Positions 39,035 through 54,200 of a DNA stretch of 64,000 bases are shown piece after piece. Every line of letters begins with the position of its first letter. The stretch's first letter is position 1. A model generated the notes under the pieces. It worked only from the letters and a program-made list of their open reading frames with translations, was not told the DNA's origin and did no database searches. The stretch lies in assembly GCA_018907035.1 (NCBI GenBank), contig JACCIC010000003.1:3022501-3086500 (forward strand), read 5' to 3'. The stretch comes from Sycobia sp. Sy_11. Lineage: Eukaryota; Arthropoda; Insecta; Hymenoptera; Epichrysomallidae. The translations under genes were made by a program, and so were the position numbers.

Positions 39035-42000
39035 ATTATTATTATTATTATTATTGTTGTTGTTATTTTATTATTTGGTTTTGTTTTTTATAAAGCAATG
39101 CTTAGTCATCACATCAAATTCATTTTTGTCTGTTGTTTTAAATCGATTAAAACCTCTATTGAAATGGAGGTCAAAGTCAAATAAATACATTCATCTATCC
39201 GAAGATTGATATATATTCTTCCACAGACGTGCTACTGACTAATAATATTCTCTTTAATTATTACGCACCACTAGTTCCATCTCTCTGGCTTTTCACAAAC
39301 TTCTCAAATGATCTTTCTATTATGTTAAAGCAAGAGAATCAGTTCTATGAAAGTTTTAAATGTGTTATTTTCTTTAAGCAATAATAAAAATTTGCTTATC
39401 ATTTCTAAAATTAAATTATGCAAGTTTATATAAAAAAACTTTCTGTTTCAAGGTCGAATTTAGTCGATCTCAAAAGTTAGTTAAAAGTAAAGTCGATTTT
39501 ATCAAATTGAAACCCCTTATAGATTACGCAAAACAAAAAATTTTGATACACGATATCTCGTATATTCTCAATTAAGAATCCACAATCGAAATTCCAATTC
39601 AAATTGATGGAAAGCAGATAATTGAAAAATTTGTTTGTATCTACCGCCGTCATTGATCTGACAACCTGTATTTCAAATCTCACTTCCAAATCAGCATTCT
39701 CAAAACTCCCATGTAGCAAATTTGGTAATTTGAACTTAATTTTTTAAATTTTATTTACCATTGTGTCTAAATTAGATTGTAAAATGATTTTGAATTGAAA
39801 ATTTTTTCAGTTTTTCTGATCACACTTGTTGTATGAAATTTGAGCTTGAAATACACTTGCATCTAGCGTTATGATAGTTATTTTTTATGACTATGTTTTT
39901 ATTTTTGGCTCGTATAAGAGAATTAAACATATTAATATATCAGTTGTATGGATAATAAAAAATACCTACCTATGTAAATAATTGGACTTAAGAACAATAC
40001 ATTAATGTTATTTTCCACTTTTTCAATTTTTGATACAGATGTAAAAAACGTGATTCGATTTATAGCAAACAATATAAAAGCATTAGAAAAGCTGTCAAAG
40101 TGACGGTGTTGATCCCTTTTATAAACTCACGTATTTGATTACGTACGTCTTATTATTAATCGGGTATCAGATAAATAATCGAAGAGGTTCTAAAGATAAC
40201 CTGAGCTAGATTTATTTTAACTTAAAAAAGCGTCCCGATATGGAAAATTGTGTCTCAATTACGAAGTAATCTATATTAGAACAATAGTATGCAATGGTAA
40301 ACGAATGATATCAACGATATCGATTATTTATTATAGGCATTATAGAGCGAAAGACGTGACCGATATATTGGCGCTATTAATGAGACACAACTAAATCCAC
40401 GGGCAAGTGGAAAGAGATAAAAACGGCCTTGCATTTATGAAACCGGTTCCGTAACGAATATTCGAAGCAATTAATTTTAAGGGGCGGCGCGGCCAAAGAA
40501 ATTCGGAAATCGAAAGTCGGAGATATAATATTTTGATCGCGAATTATAGTTAAAAGCATTCCGTACGGGGAAGGGGGAGATGAGCGTTACAATATTAAAA
40601 TTGAAAAACAGGCGGTCTGAGCTCCAGGCCCGAACGCATTTATTCATATATATATATATTATATATGGCGAGTAAAAGCGAAAGGGCAAGGATGATTATA
40701 TGTGAAGTATTGTGTGAAAAAACACACTCGATAAATGTCAAAAAAAAATCAAAAAACATTAAAAGTCTTCGAATTAATAAAAAATCAAGAAATTAAAATA
40801 TTAATTTAGAAGTTATACATTGTTAGTAAAAGCGATTGTACTCCTAGATGTTACATATTTTAAGTTGAGCATTTGAGTTGAATGTAAATTAAAAATCGCG
40901 CGCGCGCGCGCGCGTGTATGTGTGTGTATGTGTGTGTGGTATAGGCCTATACTTTATAAAGTTGACCTCGAAGAGTTTCAGCAAACATAATTATATGGAT
41001 GGCAGTATACATATTATAACTATATAAGCACATAATTAAATATTCTAAAGAGAAGAAATAATATATCATAATTGGCACTGTGTCAAAATGATGAAAAGGT
41101 GTTGCAGAATAATTTATTATTTTGAAAATTTATAATCACTAATTTCCAATCTCGTCATTATTTAAAATTCAAATAGTGTACAGAAAAAAATTCAGTGCTG
41201 GTTAATATTCAGCAATACATACAAAAAAAATATCTTCATCCATTAAGGTGGCTCGAGCGGGTTTTTCCTACGAATTATAACAGAACGTAGCTAATTTATC
41301 TGGCTTGAAAATGATATAAAAATGGAAGAAGGTTAGCGATAAATTTTTGGGATTATCTTAAAAATGACATTTTCCCGTTAGGATTCTCTCATTGATGCCC
41401 GTACGCGTGGTCCTTAATTATTATTAGAAATAAAATTTCAATAAGAATTTGATTAAATATTTTTTGTATAAAATTAATTCGTGCGATAGGAATACAATGT
41501 AAACGTGTAAGTTGTGGTTTTTTTTATGTTTTTCATTCTATTAACAGTATCTATTTTTAAAATTTTTATCGCGTCTACATAAAGTTTTTAATTCAGGATT
41601 TCCGAAGTTTTCGAAAAATTTTGAAGAAATCGATTATTTGACTCAATGTGCTTTTATATATAAATAAAAAAATTGAAGTGGACTTGATCGCGGGTCCCCG
41701 ATTTGATATGACGTCATCATCTTCTCGATTTACGTTAAAGCCTTAGTTACTCGATTATAATATTATATATGGCTATGCCTTATAGAGCTGCGACATTGCT
41801 TAATCCTTTATTCGACTAATCACCCTGGCTTATTTCCACGCTTATAAAAAGTCGACAATTTGCCAGACGCGCTGTACATTTTTTCGTTTAATGTAATAAC
41901 TGACGCAGCAATTATTTATGCGCATTTATGTACTAAAGCACGCGAATGGAAACGTATCTTTTATATACATACGTATATAATTTCAATATCCTAAATGAAA

Positions 42001-42128
42001 ATCACACTTGTTTTAATATTTGTATAATGCAAAAAATAATACCTTGGTACGCTTTAGAATAATAATTAAAAATTACAATATTATCAGTTTCGTATGGATT
42101 GAACTTTATTTGCATAAAATTATGTAGG

Positions 42129-42190
<62 letters not shown>

Positions 42191-42917
42191 TATAAGTTTG
42201 TTCAGAAATGAAGAACATATTTCAAATAATTTTCAGATTTTTTTTAAAAAAACGCTCGATACTGATCTTAGTATAATGAATTTCAATTCATCAATGTATA
42301 TTTATCCTATTCTTCTAAGTTTTCTTACGTATAAATACAATAATGAATAAATACAATATTCGAAAGGGAAAAACTACGGTTACAATTTTATTTTTATAAT
42401 ACGACCAAGTTATGCAACTATTATGTATATATAATATAAACATCTCACTCACATCAATTCACATTTCTCATTATCATAATTTGGCCACACTAAAGCTCCA
42501 TTATATAATTGCGTTACTTATACTGTCAATAATCTTATTTAAAAATTAATTAATTTACTTGTTGAATATATAAAGTTGAATATATTGAAAATATTTGTTT
42601 TTAATTACTCAATCATTAAAATATATTTATGTAGAAATAAAGTATGCATTAAAAATGTATTAAACTTAAAAGTTAATCAAAATTAATTTTTTTATTGATT
42701 ATCAATATTAATCTTAATATTTGCCACATTATTCTTATTAAATTAAACTGTTGATTATAATTTTGTAAAAGTATATTCTATCTTAACAGTTTTTTGATAA
42801 TAAATATTGAAATTTTCGAAAATTAAGAGTTACATATAATATTGAATTTAATTAAATATAAACCAAATCAATAATAGAATAAAAAAAATGATTAAAAAAT
42901 GTTATTGCTGATGATAC

Positions 42918-42982
<65 letters not shown>

Positions 42983-45900
42983 CTTTGTAAATAGAGGTTT
43001 TTAATAAATTTATTTTTATTTTAGAATAATTTGACCACTATGACTAAAATAAAAACATGAAAATTGCATTGTAATTCTTAGAAAATGTTTCTTTTTTCTA
43101 GGCGAAAGCATCCAGAAAATGCTGGCGAATCTACCAGCCAAGAGGGCGACACGGAAAGTTTTGCAAGAAAACGCAGCGCGATCCCAACGACGACTGCGAA
43201 GCGTAAGTTATACTTTAACTGAATAGCTTCTGACTCGCTCTTCAATACAAACGCGTATTTTTTATAATCTAACCGCGTTTTCGTTTGCTTTCATGCTTAA
43301 TAAGGTCCCATTTTTAGTGCAATCGCGCAGCGAATTATCCATTATTTACTATCTAAACGAGTTCATTAATATTAACGCATAATGAAATAATATCATAACT
43401 ATTTGAATGATATTATTATCTCTCCCCCCGACACATATATTCGTTTAATTTCTAAATTAAATCATGAATTGATCTATGCACATATTTTCACAAGTATATA
43501 ACACCAGAAGGATATTAGAAAGTATTTACGATAATTTTTATCATCTCACATCGTTGCTATTTTAAATTGGTTTTTATTTCTATTTCACATACTATTATCG
43601 AAATTTATAATATCGCGACGACTGGAATCAAAAATAAAGTAAAGGATTGATTCAAAATTTTTGTAGCACATAGATGTTGAATAACTTGATCTGTGTAAAA
43701 GGAAAATATAGGCTGCCAATGCGCATTCTAATAAAATCTCTGGCGTAGGTTCATAATAATTAACACAATAATTAAGTACTGCTTAATTTAACGACATAAT
43801 GGAGATGGCGAGATTACACGGATCGCGTAAAATTAGGTTGAATTATGTTCTAATGAACGAGCAGTTTATGTGTATATGCATATAATTGAATAATATAATA
43901 TATCGTGTCCTATTCATTGCATTGCATATCCGCTCACATACATTGAGACTAATAACGTTTAAGAAATTATATAAACAAAATTAATTAATTGTATGATCTA
44001 TTTGATTTATCAAGCGAAAATAAATATTTAAGAAACCAATAATTAGAAAATCAATAATTGAAAATGTACGTTCGTTTTTATGCACCGATTGATACGCGGT
44101 AATGAAGGCGCGGTTTTTCATTTTAAACGAACTTCCACGATGATTAAATAGAACAATCGCGACTACTTAATTAGATTAAATTTATACTCTGCTTTTCGAA
44201 TCAGTTGGCTCGTAAACAAAATAATCTTGTAATGTAGACATAACATGTCATTTTTTCCTTAATACTAAAAAGTATTAATAAATTTTTAAATAAGTTATTA
44301 TGTCATGATTATAACATTATAAATAATTATTTACGCCACTCTGGCTGAAAAATCTCGAGTTTAATACGATTTTATGGATTCAGTGATGTGTATAATAAAA
44401 CAAATTATAAATCGACATACGCGTATAGAATTCTATTATTATAATATTTTGATTAATACGCCAGAGTATCCTGAATTTATTTCGACGGATTGTCGCTCAA
44501 AAATGTGACTCAAAATTAAAAAAAAAAATGTTTGTACTTTTCTGAAATTATCTTGGCCATTCTCGTATTGTACTCGTGAGTACATTGCACAAAATGTAAC
44601 AAAAGTTTCGAGACTGTCGAATATTTTGCCCATTAGCAAAAATTAAATTGAAAACCATTTTCGAAGAGATGGTTCCCATAAAATTTCATAGAGTTTGCTC
44701 CAAGGAATTAACCGACGGCCTTGACTTTGATCCCGAGATTATTTTTATGCAGTTCATTGGATAAACAGCTTTTATTTCTCAAATTCTTTGAATCAAAGAA
44801 GTCCCTGGGGCTCTAGCAAGAAATATATTTCCAGAATCGCATTATTCAAGAAAATGGTTCATATAATACGAGTTGGTTAAAGGAATTGACTGATGACCTT
44901 GACTATCACCCCAAGGTCATTTTTATTCGAAGCAGTAAAAAATGTAAAAAGGAATATTTGTACAATAGAAATAATTCATTGCTATATAGTTAAATTAATA
45001 TGATCTTCAAATAATCTCAGACGGATAATTCAATCCCAGACCAAATACTTTTTGTGAACGTACAATTTTCCGGGTTTTACACATTTCTTTAAAAAAAAAA
45101 ATAAGAATCTCCTTTAAAAAAATTACAATCTGACTTTCAGATATACAAATTATATTGGGATTAATGTAAAGTAAATAAGTCAATTCCTTCGGACAAACTT
45201 TTTTATGAAATATTTTCTCAAATAATACGATGCAGAAAAGTTATTCAAAGGCGTTACTTTCATTTTGTCCTATATATGGATTTGTACATACGAAGATTTT
45301 ATTTTAATTTTGAAATTTTATCTAGTGTTTCCTGCAACTGCTTTAAAAAAACAAAACACTAGGTCGTCACTATATATAAAATTCTTGATTAACTTTTTAA
45401 CTTTTTTTTTATCTACAATTTTATACACGTAGAGAATAACTTGCAAAGACAACTGAATAATATTGGATAGAATTTAATTTTTATTTTTAATTATAACAAA
45501 TTATTGTCGTGATTAAAAACGAAATCGAGGTTTTAGTAGTTATTTTCATTCGTGTGTTTAAATTTTCACAAGAATTATAGTTACAACCTATATATTTGTT
45601 ATTCAATATGCTCGTTTAAGCCCGCTATATGTAATAATTTCTAATTTTTTTTATTCGAAAAAGTTCAATAATTTACTCGAAAAAGTACCTCATTGTTATT
45701 GTATTTTATCACATTTGCCCCTTCTATCATTAAAATTTTAGTGAAGTCTTTGCTGCTACTGGAGCTACAATAGTTAACAGATAAACCTGGGACGAACGAC
45801 GTCATATTAACTTACGGGTCGTTAAATTCTAAGAGAATATATATATATAAAAGAAACGCATGATGTTTGCTGACAAGTGATGCTGAGGTTTCTTTTAATG

Positions 45901-46563
45901 CAATAGGTAGTAATAAACTGATTAATTGTGACTATTTTATCAATTTAACGGTACAAAAAAAACATTCATTATCTGAAAGGATGGAATCATTCAAAGCTTT
46001 TATAAAATAACAGAATCATTCAAAGGCCAAAATATGATGATAGTTGTCGATGACAATATTATATTATTAGAATAAGTCGACGAGGTCGTGGGGGTTCATT
46101 CTTATCATAAGAATAAGAATAATTCTTTTTTTATTCTTTTAAAATATCTAATCATTATAGATAAACTTGTTGAATATTTAATAGGCCAAATGTTCAATGT
46201 TCCATTCTTCTACATACGATAAAAAAAATTTGTCCCGTCGTGATAATTTATTAGAAGCGTTTCCATGAAAGTAAATACACAGCGCTTGAAAATCACAATA
46301 TTGTAAAAAAAAACGAATAACGAGAGCGGAAGAAAGCAATATTAGAGAACAATGCTAAAAGTTCCAAGACGTCAATGGAGACAGAGTGAGGGCGCGCGGT
46401 CACACATACACACACACACGCGCGCGCGCGCGCTTTTTCAAACAACCCAGATAAATCCCACTGGTATAACCGCGGTTGGCGCCGCGTAGTCTAAAAAAGA
46501 AAATGCGCGAGTGAGACGGTGGTGTGGTGAGAGCGTGCGCGGGAAAAGGAAAACGTAGCAATA

Positions 46564-46615
<52 letters not shown>

Positions 46616-46952
46616 AGGGAGAGTGAGAGAGAGCGAGCCGAAGCAAGTTGAGGTCAGCTTTCGCGGATAGTTGGCGCCGGTCGCGAATCCTAGAGCCTGA
46701 GATTTTCCACTCATAAGCTCAATTGCACAGTAGAGTTTCCGAGTGGGACCCCGCGTGCATGCGTACCTATATATCATATATATATATATATACCTCCAAC
46801 ATGACCCAAATGCATCGGCGCGAAACACAGCTTATATATACGTATATACACAATGCACACGCGATAAATAGGAGAGAAAAAACGGGATAAGAGAGCAAAG
46901 AGTTGCGCCGAGAGCAACTATAATGCCGCGCGCGCGAAAACGAGAGCGACGT

Positions 46953-47011
<59 letters not shown>

Positions 47012-47419
47012 GAGAAGGAGCGAGAGATAGTGATAAGAGGGGCAGGGGTGACTGATCGAGCCCGCGCGTTCCCCCATATTTGTTAGTAGCGCGCGGAACG
47101 CCCCCTCAGGCTCGTACCAGAGAATGCTATATCGATTTAGGTGTGTGGAGCAGGGATAAAGAGTGGGGGAGCGTCCACCGCAATAATTTAAAAGGCAATT
47201 AGCGGAGAATTTTTGTTTGAGTGGATTTTGGGTACTTGGGCCGTTTTGGCGAAACGTTCCGCTGCAGCGATGCGCCAAGCCTCTTTTTTATCCGTCACCT
47301 CGTCCTTTTTGTTTGTGCTTTAAACTGATGCACCATTGCAATATAGTTGCCTTAATTGAATAAATTAGAATTATCGGGATTAGATTTACTAACGAATTTG
47401 CGCAAAGTAAGTAAGTAAG

Positions 47420-47484
<65 letters not shown>

Positions 47485-48195
47485 GAGAGTAATAATATAC
47501 AGAATATTAATTATAAATCAGTATAATTTTTTGACCGATAGTAATACTTTTGCATGCCCCTACTATAAATCCATTTTTTTTTTCTTGAAATTTGTATATG
47601 TCTCGCTAACTAGCTTTTACAATATCTAATGTTTATAACGTAGTTAGAAATTTAATTGAGGAAAAACAAAAATTTACTATCAGGGATTTACTCGAACAAA
47701 GCTCTGCTTTTTATCGTTTAAAGTTTTATAATACCAGCGCTGTATTTGGATATTAATTAGCTACAGAATTTATGGGATAATTTAGTTTATCGACGGATTT
47801 CGAAAAAATTCTTCCACAATTCATACGATTGAGTTTTCGATAACTTTTATAATTTGATTTGATATAATACATTTATGAGGAAGTCAAGTTTCTTTGAATT
47901 ATTCACATTTGCGTTTAAATTTCATTTGTAGTCTTTTATTGAAACTCTCGAATTCTGGAATAATCTTAAATTTCGCTACTCAATAGAAAAACAGCATAAG
48001 AATAAGTTGTAATAAGCAACTAAACTAAACATCTATTACCATTCAACGAAACATACAATATAAATTTTATTATAATGCTCTTCTTCATAAGGTTGAATTA
48101 TTGATTTATAATTAACAGGATTAATGTTATTATAATTTAATAAGTTCTAATGAAAGCTTGATAGTCACATTCTTATAATTTATTTTATTTAATAA

Positions 48196-48242
<47 letters not shown>

Positions 48243-51200
48243 ATAAGCATATCATTGGCTGAAAACATGTTCAAATTTTATTTTTCGTAAATATTTATTT
48301 CTGATACCTTTCCTATAAGTTAATGAGACATATATTTTATAAATCAATGATATTACTTAATTTAAGAAAAGCCTTTAAGAATTGATGAAAGAAATACTGT
48401 TTTTTCTTTCGTTATGTATTATTTCTAAAATAAAATTATTTTCTGGATGTCCCTAACGTTAAAAAAATATTGTTTTTGATATATTTATATTTATTATATA
48501 TTGTAGTTCATTTCATACCAAAATTTTGGAAAGACATATTTCATTTCATTTTAAACATATACTTTATATCGAAAACTTTTATATATTTGACATAATGATA
48601 AAATTATGTAAAATCCATAAGTAGATATACTGTAGATTTTATAGTTTTTAAACATTTTGTTGAAACATTTTAGCAGTATTAAAAACAGCCGTTTTTATGT
48701 TTGCTTTAGGTTCAATCCCGATCTACTGCTGCTGATAATCCAGCTTCGCGAATAGTAAAGAGCAAGGCCGTATTACGCAATAAACTTTTGAAAAATGCCA
48801 AGTCCTACCAGCGCAAGAAAAACCTACGAGAAGAAAAACAACAAGAAAACGATGCTAGAGCTGACGCTGAGGATAAAGAAGATGTTGAAAAGTTGTCCGC
48901 AGTTGCTGTGGGTGCGAAAATACGCACATGTCGCACTATTTATAAGAAAAAGAACATTTTATCGAAGGAAAACGCTATCAAGCACGCCGAGCAGTCAAGG
49001 TGCACCATCAACCTTCGCAGCGCGATCACCTTGGTCCGCGAGGAAGATGCGATAGAAAGTAGTAAAAAGAAAGCCGCTATGCAGTCGGAAAAACCGGTAA
49101 ATCTGGAGCTCCCAATGGGTAAGCTAAGGAAGAAGCGCATAGTCGGTCAAATAATGTCGATGAACGCCTCACTGAAAGCCAAAACACAGCTGCGCACGAA
49201 TGATGGAAAATTCGCCCCCCGAAGCGCCAGCAACGGTGAGAGGAAACTGATTGTGCCGCTTGATTCAAAGAGCGTCAAAATTAGGAGGCCAATAAACGAA
49301 TCGGTACGTCTATTCACTCGTTCTAAGCTTAGAGCGGCAGCTAAAATGGCTTGGAAAGAACACACCAAGATCTCTAGGCGCATCACCAGGTTGCGCACCC
49401 TAGAAACTGAAAATATGAATATTGCTGTATCAGAAATAGCCTCGAGCTCCGTGAGTAAAGAGGAGAGCCCAAACGATAACGCAGGCGTTACCAAGCAGAG
49501 ATTGTCTAGGACTTCTTCAAGAAATTCCTCGCTGAATCATCGCAATCTCGATGGCTCCGCCGCCGAGGAGAAGATCGTTGATAAATCGTCAGAAAATATA
49601 TCATCGCCGGTTGCCGTCGGTAGGGGTAGAAAACCAAAGAAAGAAGCACTCGATACTCGAACACTCGTTAATGATATGAGCTCGACAAACAAACACCAGG
49701 AACAGCAACTTGAATTACCTAGTGAGATGAAGACTAGAAGTCAAAAAATAAATGCAAACGCTTCGCCTGCCGCAAGGCTGGAGCCAAAAACCAGGCGTTC
49801 GATCACTTCCAAAGACGCAGCTATAGACTCGCCAAAAAGAAATTCGAAAATCGGTAGTGAGGTATCAGCGTCTTCGCAAATAATGAACGATAAGGAGAGA
49901 CCAGGCTCGATCACCAGAAGCAATTCGAGAACGAACAAAGAAAAGGCTGACACGACAGGAGAAAACACAAATAATAAAAAGATAAATGTCTCCAAAGAGA
50001 TGAGCGAGAAGAAATGTCCGAAACGTATTCAGAAAGATCCAGTGGAAAAGAATTTAGTAGATTCCGAGGTGCAGACTGATACTTTTCCACCACCTGCTAA
50101 AAAGGAAAAGGTTTTAAGAAAATCGCTAAGAATCAAAGAGATTGATTCCAAAGAAACAGTTGGCGAAAGCTTGCCAACGGTAGATCCTTCAATGGCGAAG
50201 AATGATGCTGAGAGTGTGAAAACAGATGCTCGTGTTCTTATCAATGAACTGAAAATAAGTGATGGCATTGCCAATGTTAAAGAGGTGCAGGAATCAATCC
50301 AAAAAAAGATTGTCTCAGGCAAACGTCGTGGGAGAGCTAAACGTATATTAGAGAACAAAGATTCTACAAGCGCCCCTGTGAATTCAGTGACCGAAGAACT
50401 GAAAAAAGGTGAGCCAGAAGCAGAATCTAAAGATGATGGTGAACCTTCAGAAATCAATTCTAAATTTACGGAGATAGCTGAAAAAGAAGCAACACCTGTA
50501 AAAGAAAAAGATAGTAATATTAGTGGTAACAGTAGTCTACAAAATTTAAGCTTGGAACATCTTCAGCAGGAGTCCTCTAATTCAAATATGGATAGCGGCA
50601 AAGAGAATTCATCTGAAACGATCATTAATGTGTCGAAGTTAAAGGTTGTTCGGCCAAAGAAAGCAAGAGGCTTTCGAAGAGATAGTAAGGTACCTGGTAC
50701 AAAAAGATCGCTTAGCAGCGTTATTGGAATTCTTACTGAAGGCGTTAATGTGCCGGTAGATACACAAGAACCTACTATAGTGTTAACAGTGCAAACTACA
50801 ATAGAAAATGATGGTAATCATTCAGAGAATGCTTACCAGAGTAACGATCAGCCTGTTATTGAAAGCAGTTCTGTCAGTAAAGAGGAAGCTAGTAAATCCG
50901 AAGAGAACAATAAACCTATTGAGGTTTGTAAGATTTCGAATGTTAGTGAGGCTCAGAAGAAAGATAAAGAAATAGCCTTAACTATTGAAAACGCTAAAAT
51001 TGAAGAGTTAGAAAAATTGAAACCTGTTGAAGATCAGAAATGTATACCGTCTTCTGATGCGGAAAACGAAGCAAAGTTGAGTACATTACCTGCTGAAGCA
51101 CATTCAAATGACATCATTTTGGATTTGACAAGGAGAAAACCAAAAGGAAAGGGATCTTTTTTGGAGAAAATTGTATCTAAAATAGCCAAACAAAAAGATG

Positions 51201-54200
51201 TCTCACTTGAAGGTGAAAGTAGTTGTAATTTGGATATTGCACACATTTCTTGCGAAAGTCAAAATAATTGTGAGAATATTGAGAATGTTAAAATACGAGA
51301 ATGTGATAGTACAATATTATCAAAAGAAACAAAATCTGAAAGTTTAATAAATAAAACTGCGAATTTAAAATTATGTGCAAATGAGTCGATAAATATTGTA
51401 AATATTATTGAGACTGCTACGCCACCTGTAGATGGAATTGTAGTTGATAAATTAGCGACCAATAGTAATAATAATAATGCTGCTGATATTATCGAGGAAA
51501 CGCTTCCAACATCCCTGGATATTAATAAAGATATTAATAAATCAGAAGAAAATAATATATTAGCAGAAGATAATAATATTTTAAACACTACAACAACAAA
51601 CAGAGATGATTCAGAACAAGTTATGGATTCTGAATTAAAAACAATTATCATAGAAAAAGGTGAAAAAGGTGAGGAATTGCAATCTAGATCGAAAAAACGG
51701 TCACTAGAAAGTAATTCTCCCAAGAAAAATAAAAAGAAACCTGTTATTAGTGAAAATTTAGAAGAAGAAAATGAAGAAGAAATATGTCTCGCAGATATAA
51801 TGAAATTAATCATTCGGTCAAATTCAAACGAAACTCAAAATTCAACAAATGCTAATGTGAAGCATGAACCTGTGAAGCCAGGAAAAAGAAAAACTCCAGA
51901 GGATGATACTGAATTCAATTCTGTTTATACAAATAGTGAACTTACATGTGCCTCGGTAACTTGTAAAAAAGATAAAGAAACTATTAGAAAATGTAGACGT
52001 AAGGATGGGCAGAAGAAAAAAGAGAGTGAAATATCTGAATCTATTGAAAAATATAACAATAAAGATGCGAATGTTCAAGAAAATTTCGATTTAGATTTAA
52101 ATAAAAAAAATATTATATTAGAATTAACGGGTAATAGCGATAATATTGCTGTGCCAGAAGAAAGTGCGATTACTTTAGGACCAAATAAAGAAATTATAGA
52201 AGAAAAGCAAACTTTCGAATCTGGGGATACTGAAATCACAATAATAAATAATCACTTAGCTACAGAACCAACTCCAAAAGTAGAATTACTGAAGCAAAAA
52301 GAAAATGTAAAAATTGATCTTGTAGATATACAAAGTAAAAAGACGTTAGATAATGATTCAACAGAGAAAAAGAAAAAAGGAAGAAAAAAGTTATTGAAAA
52401 GGAATTCAGAACAAATTGAAGACTTAGATTTTGAAGAAGATAAATCTTCGGTTGCACTTAACGAATCGTTTAAGATTCCAAAATCTACTGAAATAACCAA
52501 GTCAACAAAAAAACGCACTTCTAAATGGAAGTTACATTCCAAAAATATCAGCAGCGACCAAGAATCGGAAAAAGAGGAAGATGACATTCTCAGTAAATCT
52601 GTAGTAGATGAAAAATCGGAAATTAGTTCAGATTATTTAGATCCGAATTCATCGATGTCTGAATCAGAAGAGAGAATAACAACAAGGCGAGTTTCGAAAA
52701 GAATCACGCGAATCAATAAGAGTGCGACTAGTGAAGAATTATTTGTAGATATAAAGGAATCAGATGAGTCAGATGTCTCCTCGGCAAGTGAAATAGAAAC
52801 GTCGAGAAGAAGACGTTCATTACGCAAACACGTGACTCTTGACAGTAGTCGTGATGTTTCTTTGAGTTCTATTGATGAAAATTCTTTATCTATAGATAGT
52901 AAACCTGAAAATAAAAGCTCGGTCGATCAAGATTTTTTATCTATGAATAGCAAACCAGCAAAGACAACTTCTGTTGATGAAACATCTTTATCTATGGATA
53001 GTAAACTGGAAAAGAAAAGAAAGAAAAAATCTAAGATTACAAATGAACATATGGATTTACATAGCGATATTAAACTTCCCACAGAATCTGGTACAAAAGC
53101 TGTTGAAATATATCATGAAGAAAATCTTAATGAAAATATTGAGAAAATTGTTGAAAATTATCAGAATGAGAATATAATAATTGAATCATCAACAGTAGAA
53201 ATATCAGCTTTTGAAAATAAAATAAATGAGAAATCAGGAGAAGGTTTTATTGAGAAACTAGAATCTGTAATTACAAGCGAAAAAATAATTGATATTGCAG
53301 AGACTACAGCACCTCAAGAAAGAGAACAATTAGTCGATAAAGTTTCCACATCAGAAAATGAAATAACCTTAAAGGTTAATACTGTCAACGCCAGTGATAA
53401 AGAGGAATCTTTATTATCCCCTGAAATTTCCAGTGGTGAATTGGAAACTGGTGTGGAAGACTGTACAAATCCTGATGTACAAACACCGAAAAAGCGGTCG
53501 GCTGGTAATTTCGCTGTAGTTACAAAGTCAGGCAAGATATTGATTGTTGAAAAGAAAAAGAAACTAACTAAAGAGGCTCCTAAATTTTTCTGTAATGTTT
53601 GTACAACAAGTTTTACCCGAAAGAGTAGCTTGAAAAAGCATAATTTATCACAGTCCCATATTCTGCAAATCACAGTGAGCGGTGATAAGAATATTATGAA
53701 TCATTCTCAGGATATCAACGAAGATCTCACAGAGCCTGAAGACAAAGAAGATGAAGAAGAAACCGAAAAAGATGAAGAAGAATTAGAAAAAGAAAGCAAT
53801 TTTGATATAGAAAAAGAAGAAAATAAAGAAAAAGAAATTGTAAATAATTTGGTTACAAAAGAATCTGAAACTATTTTACATCAAGAATTAATTGAAGAAT
53901 CAATCAACGTGAACAATGATAATAGTATGGTAAATTTGAGTAAGCCTATTCTCAATAGTGTATTAATAATTCCTGAACCTACATTGATTCATAAATCACC
54001 TCAAGAGGAACTAGAAGACGAGATGTTAGATGAAGAGATATGTAAAATTACCGAAAATATGAGCCATGATGAGTATGTACTTACCGATCATGTTAGTCCA
54101 GATATTCCAGAAGCGGCTTCGTCACCTATACAGCAAACAAAAGTTTCTGCAGTAATGCCTGAACCTACGTTGAAGATCACTTCGAAAAGTAAAAAGAAAG

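Larger units (their letters stand above)
37120..43101 (+). other. Intron 2 of the large gene (5982 bases)
   Basis: GTAAGT...TTTTTTCTAG. AT-rich, with a TTG/TTA repeat, a CG/TG repeat and two long TA repeats. No further exon is needed by phase and none is recognised; a small alternative exon cannot be excluded. Confidence 0.75.
46380..47290. other. GC- and microsatellite-rich island inside intron 3
   Basis: CG/CA, GA and TA arrays (below) with GC-rich unique sequence between them. It resembles the GC-rich islands of the left half. It could be an enhancer, an internal promoter, or the 5' region of a gene on either strand; none of these is shown. Confidence 0.35.
43203..48709 (+). other. Intron 3 of the large gene (5507 bases)
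   Basis: GTAAGT...TTTGCTTTAG. It contains a small repeat family (44.65-45.24 kb), a GC- and microsatellite-rich island (46.38-47.29 kb), and TG and TA arrays. No additional exon is recognised. Confidence 0.75.

Noticed and set aside
47401..47421. Repeated GTAAGT-like donors
   Set aside because: They are part of a short GTAA repeat leading into the GT microsatellite.
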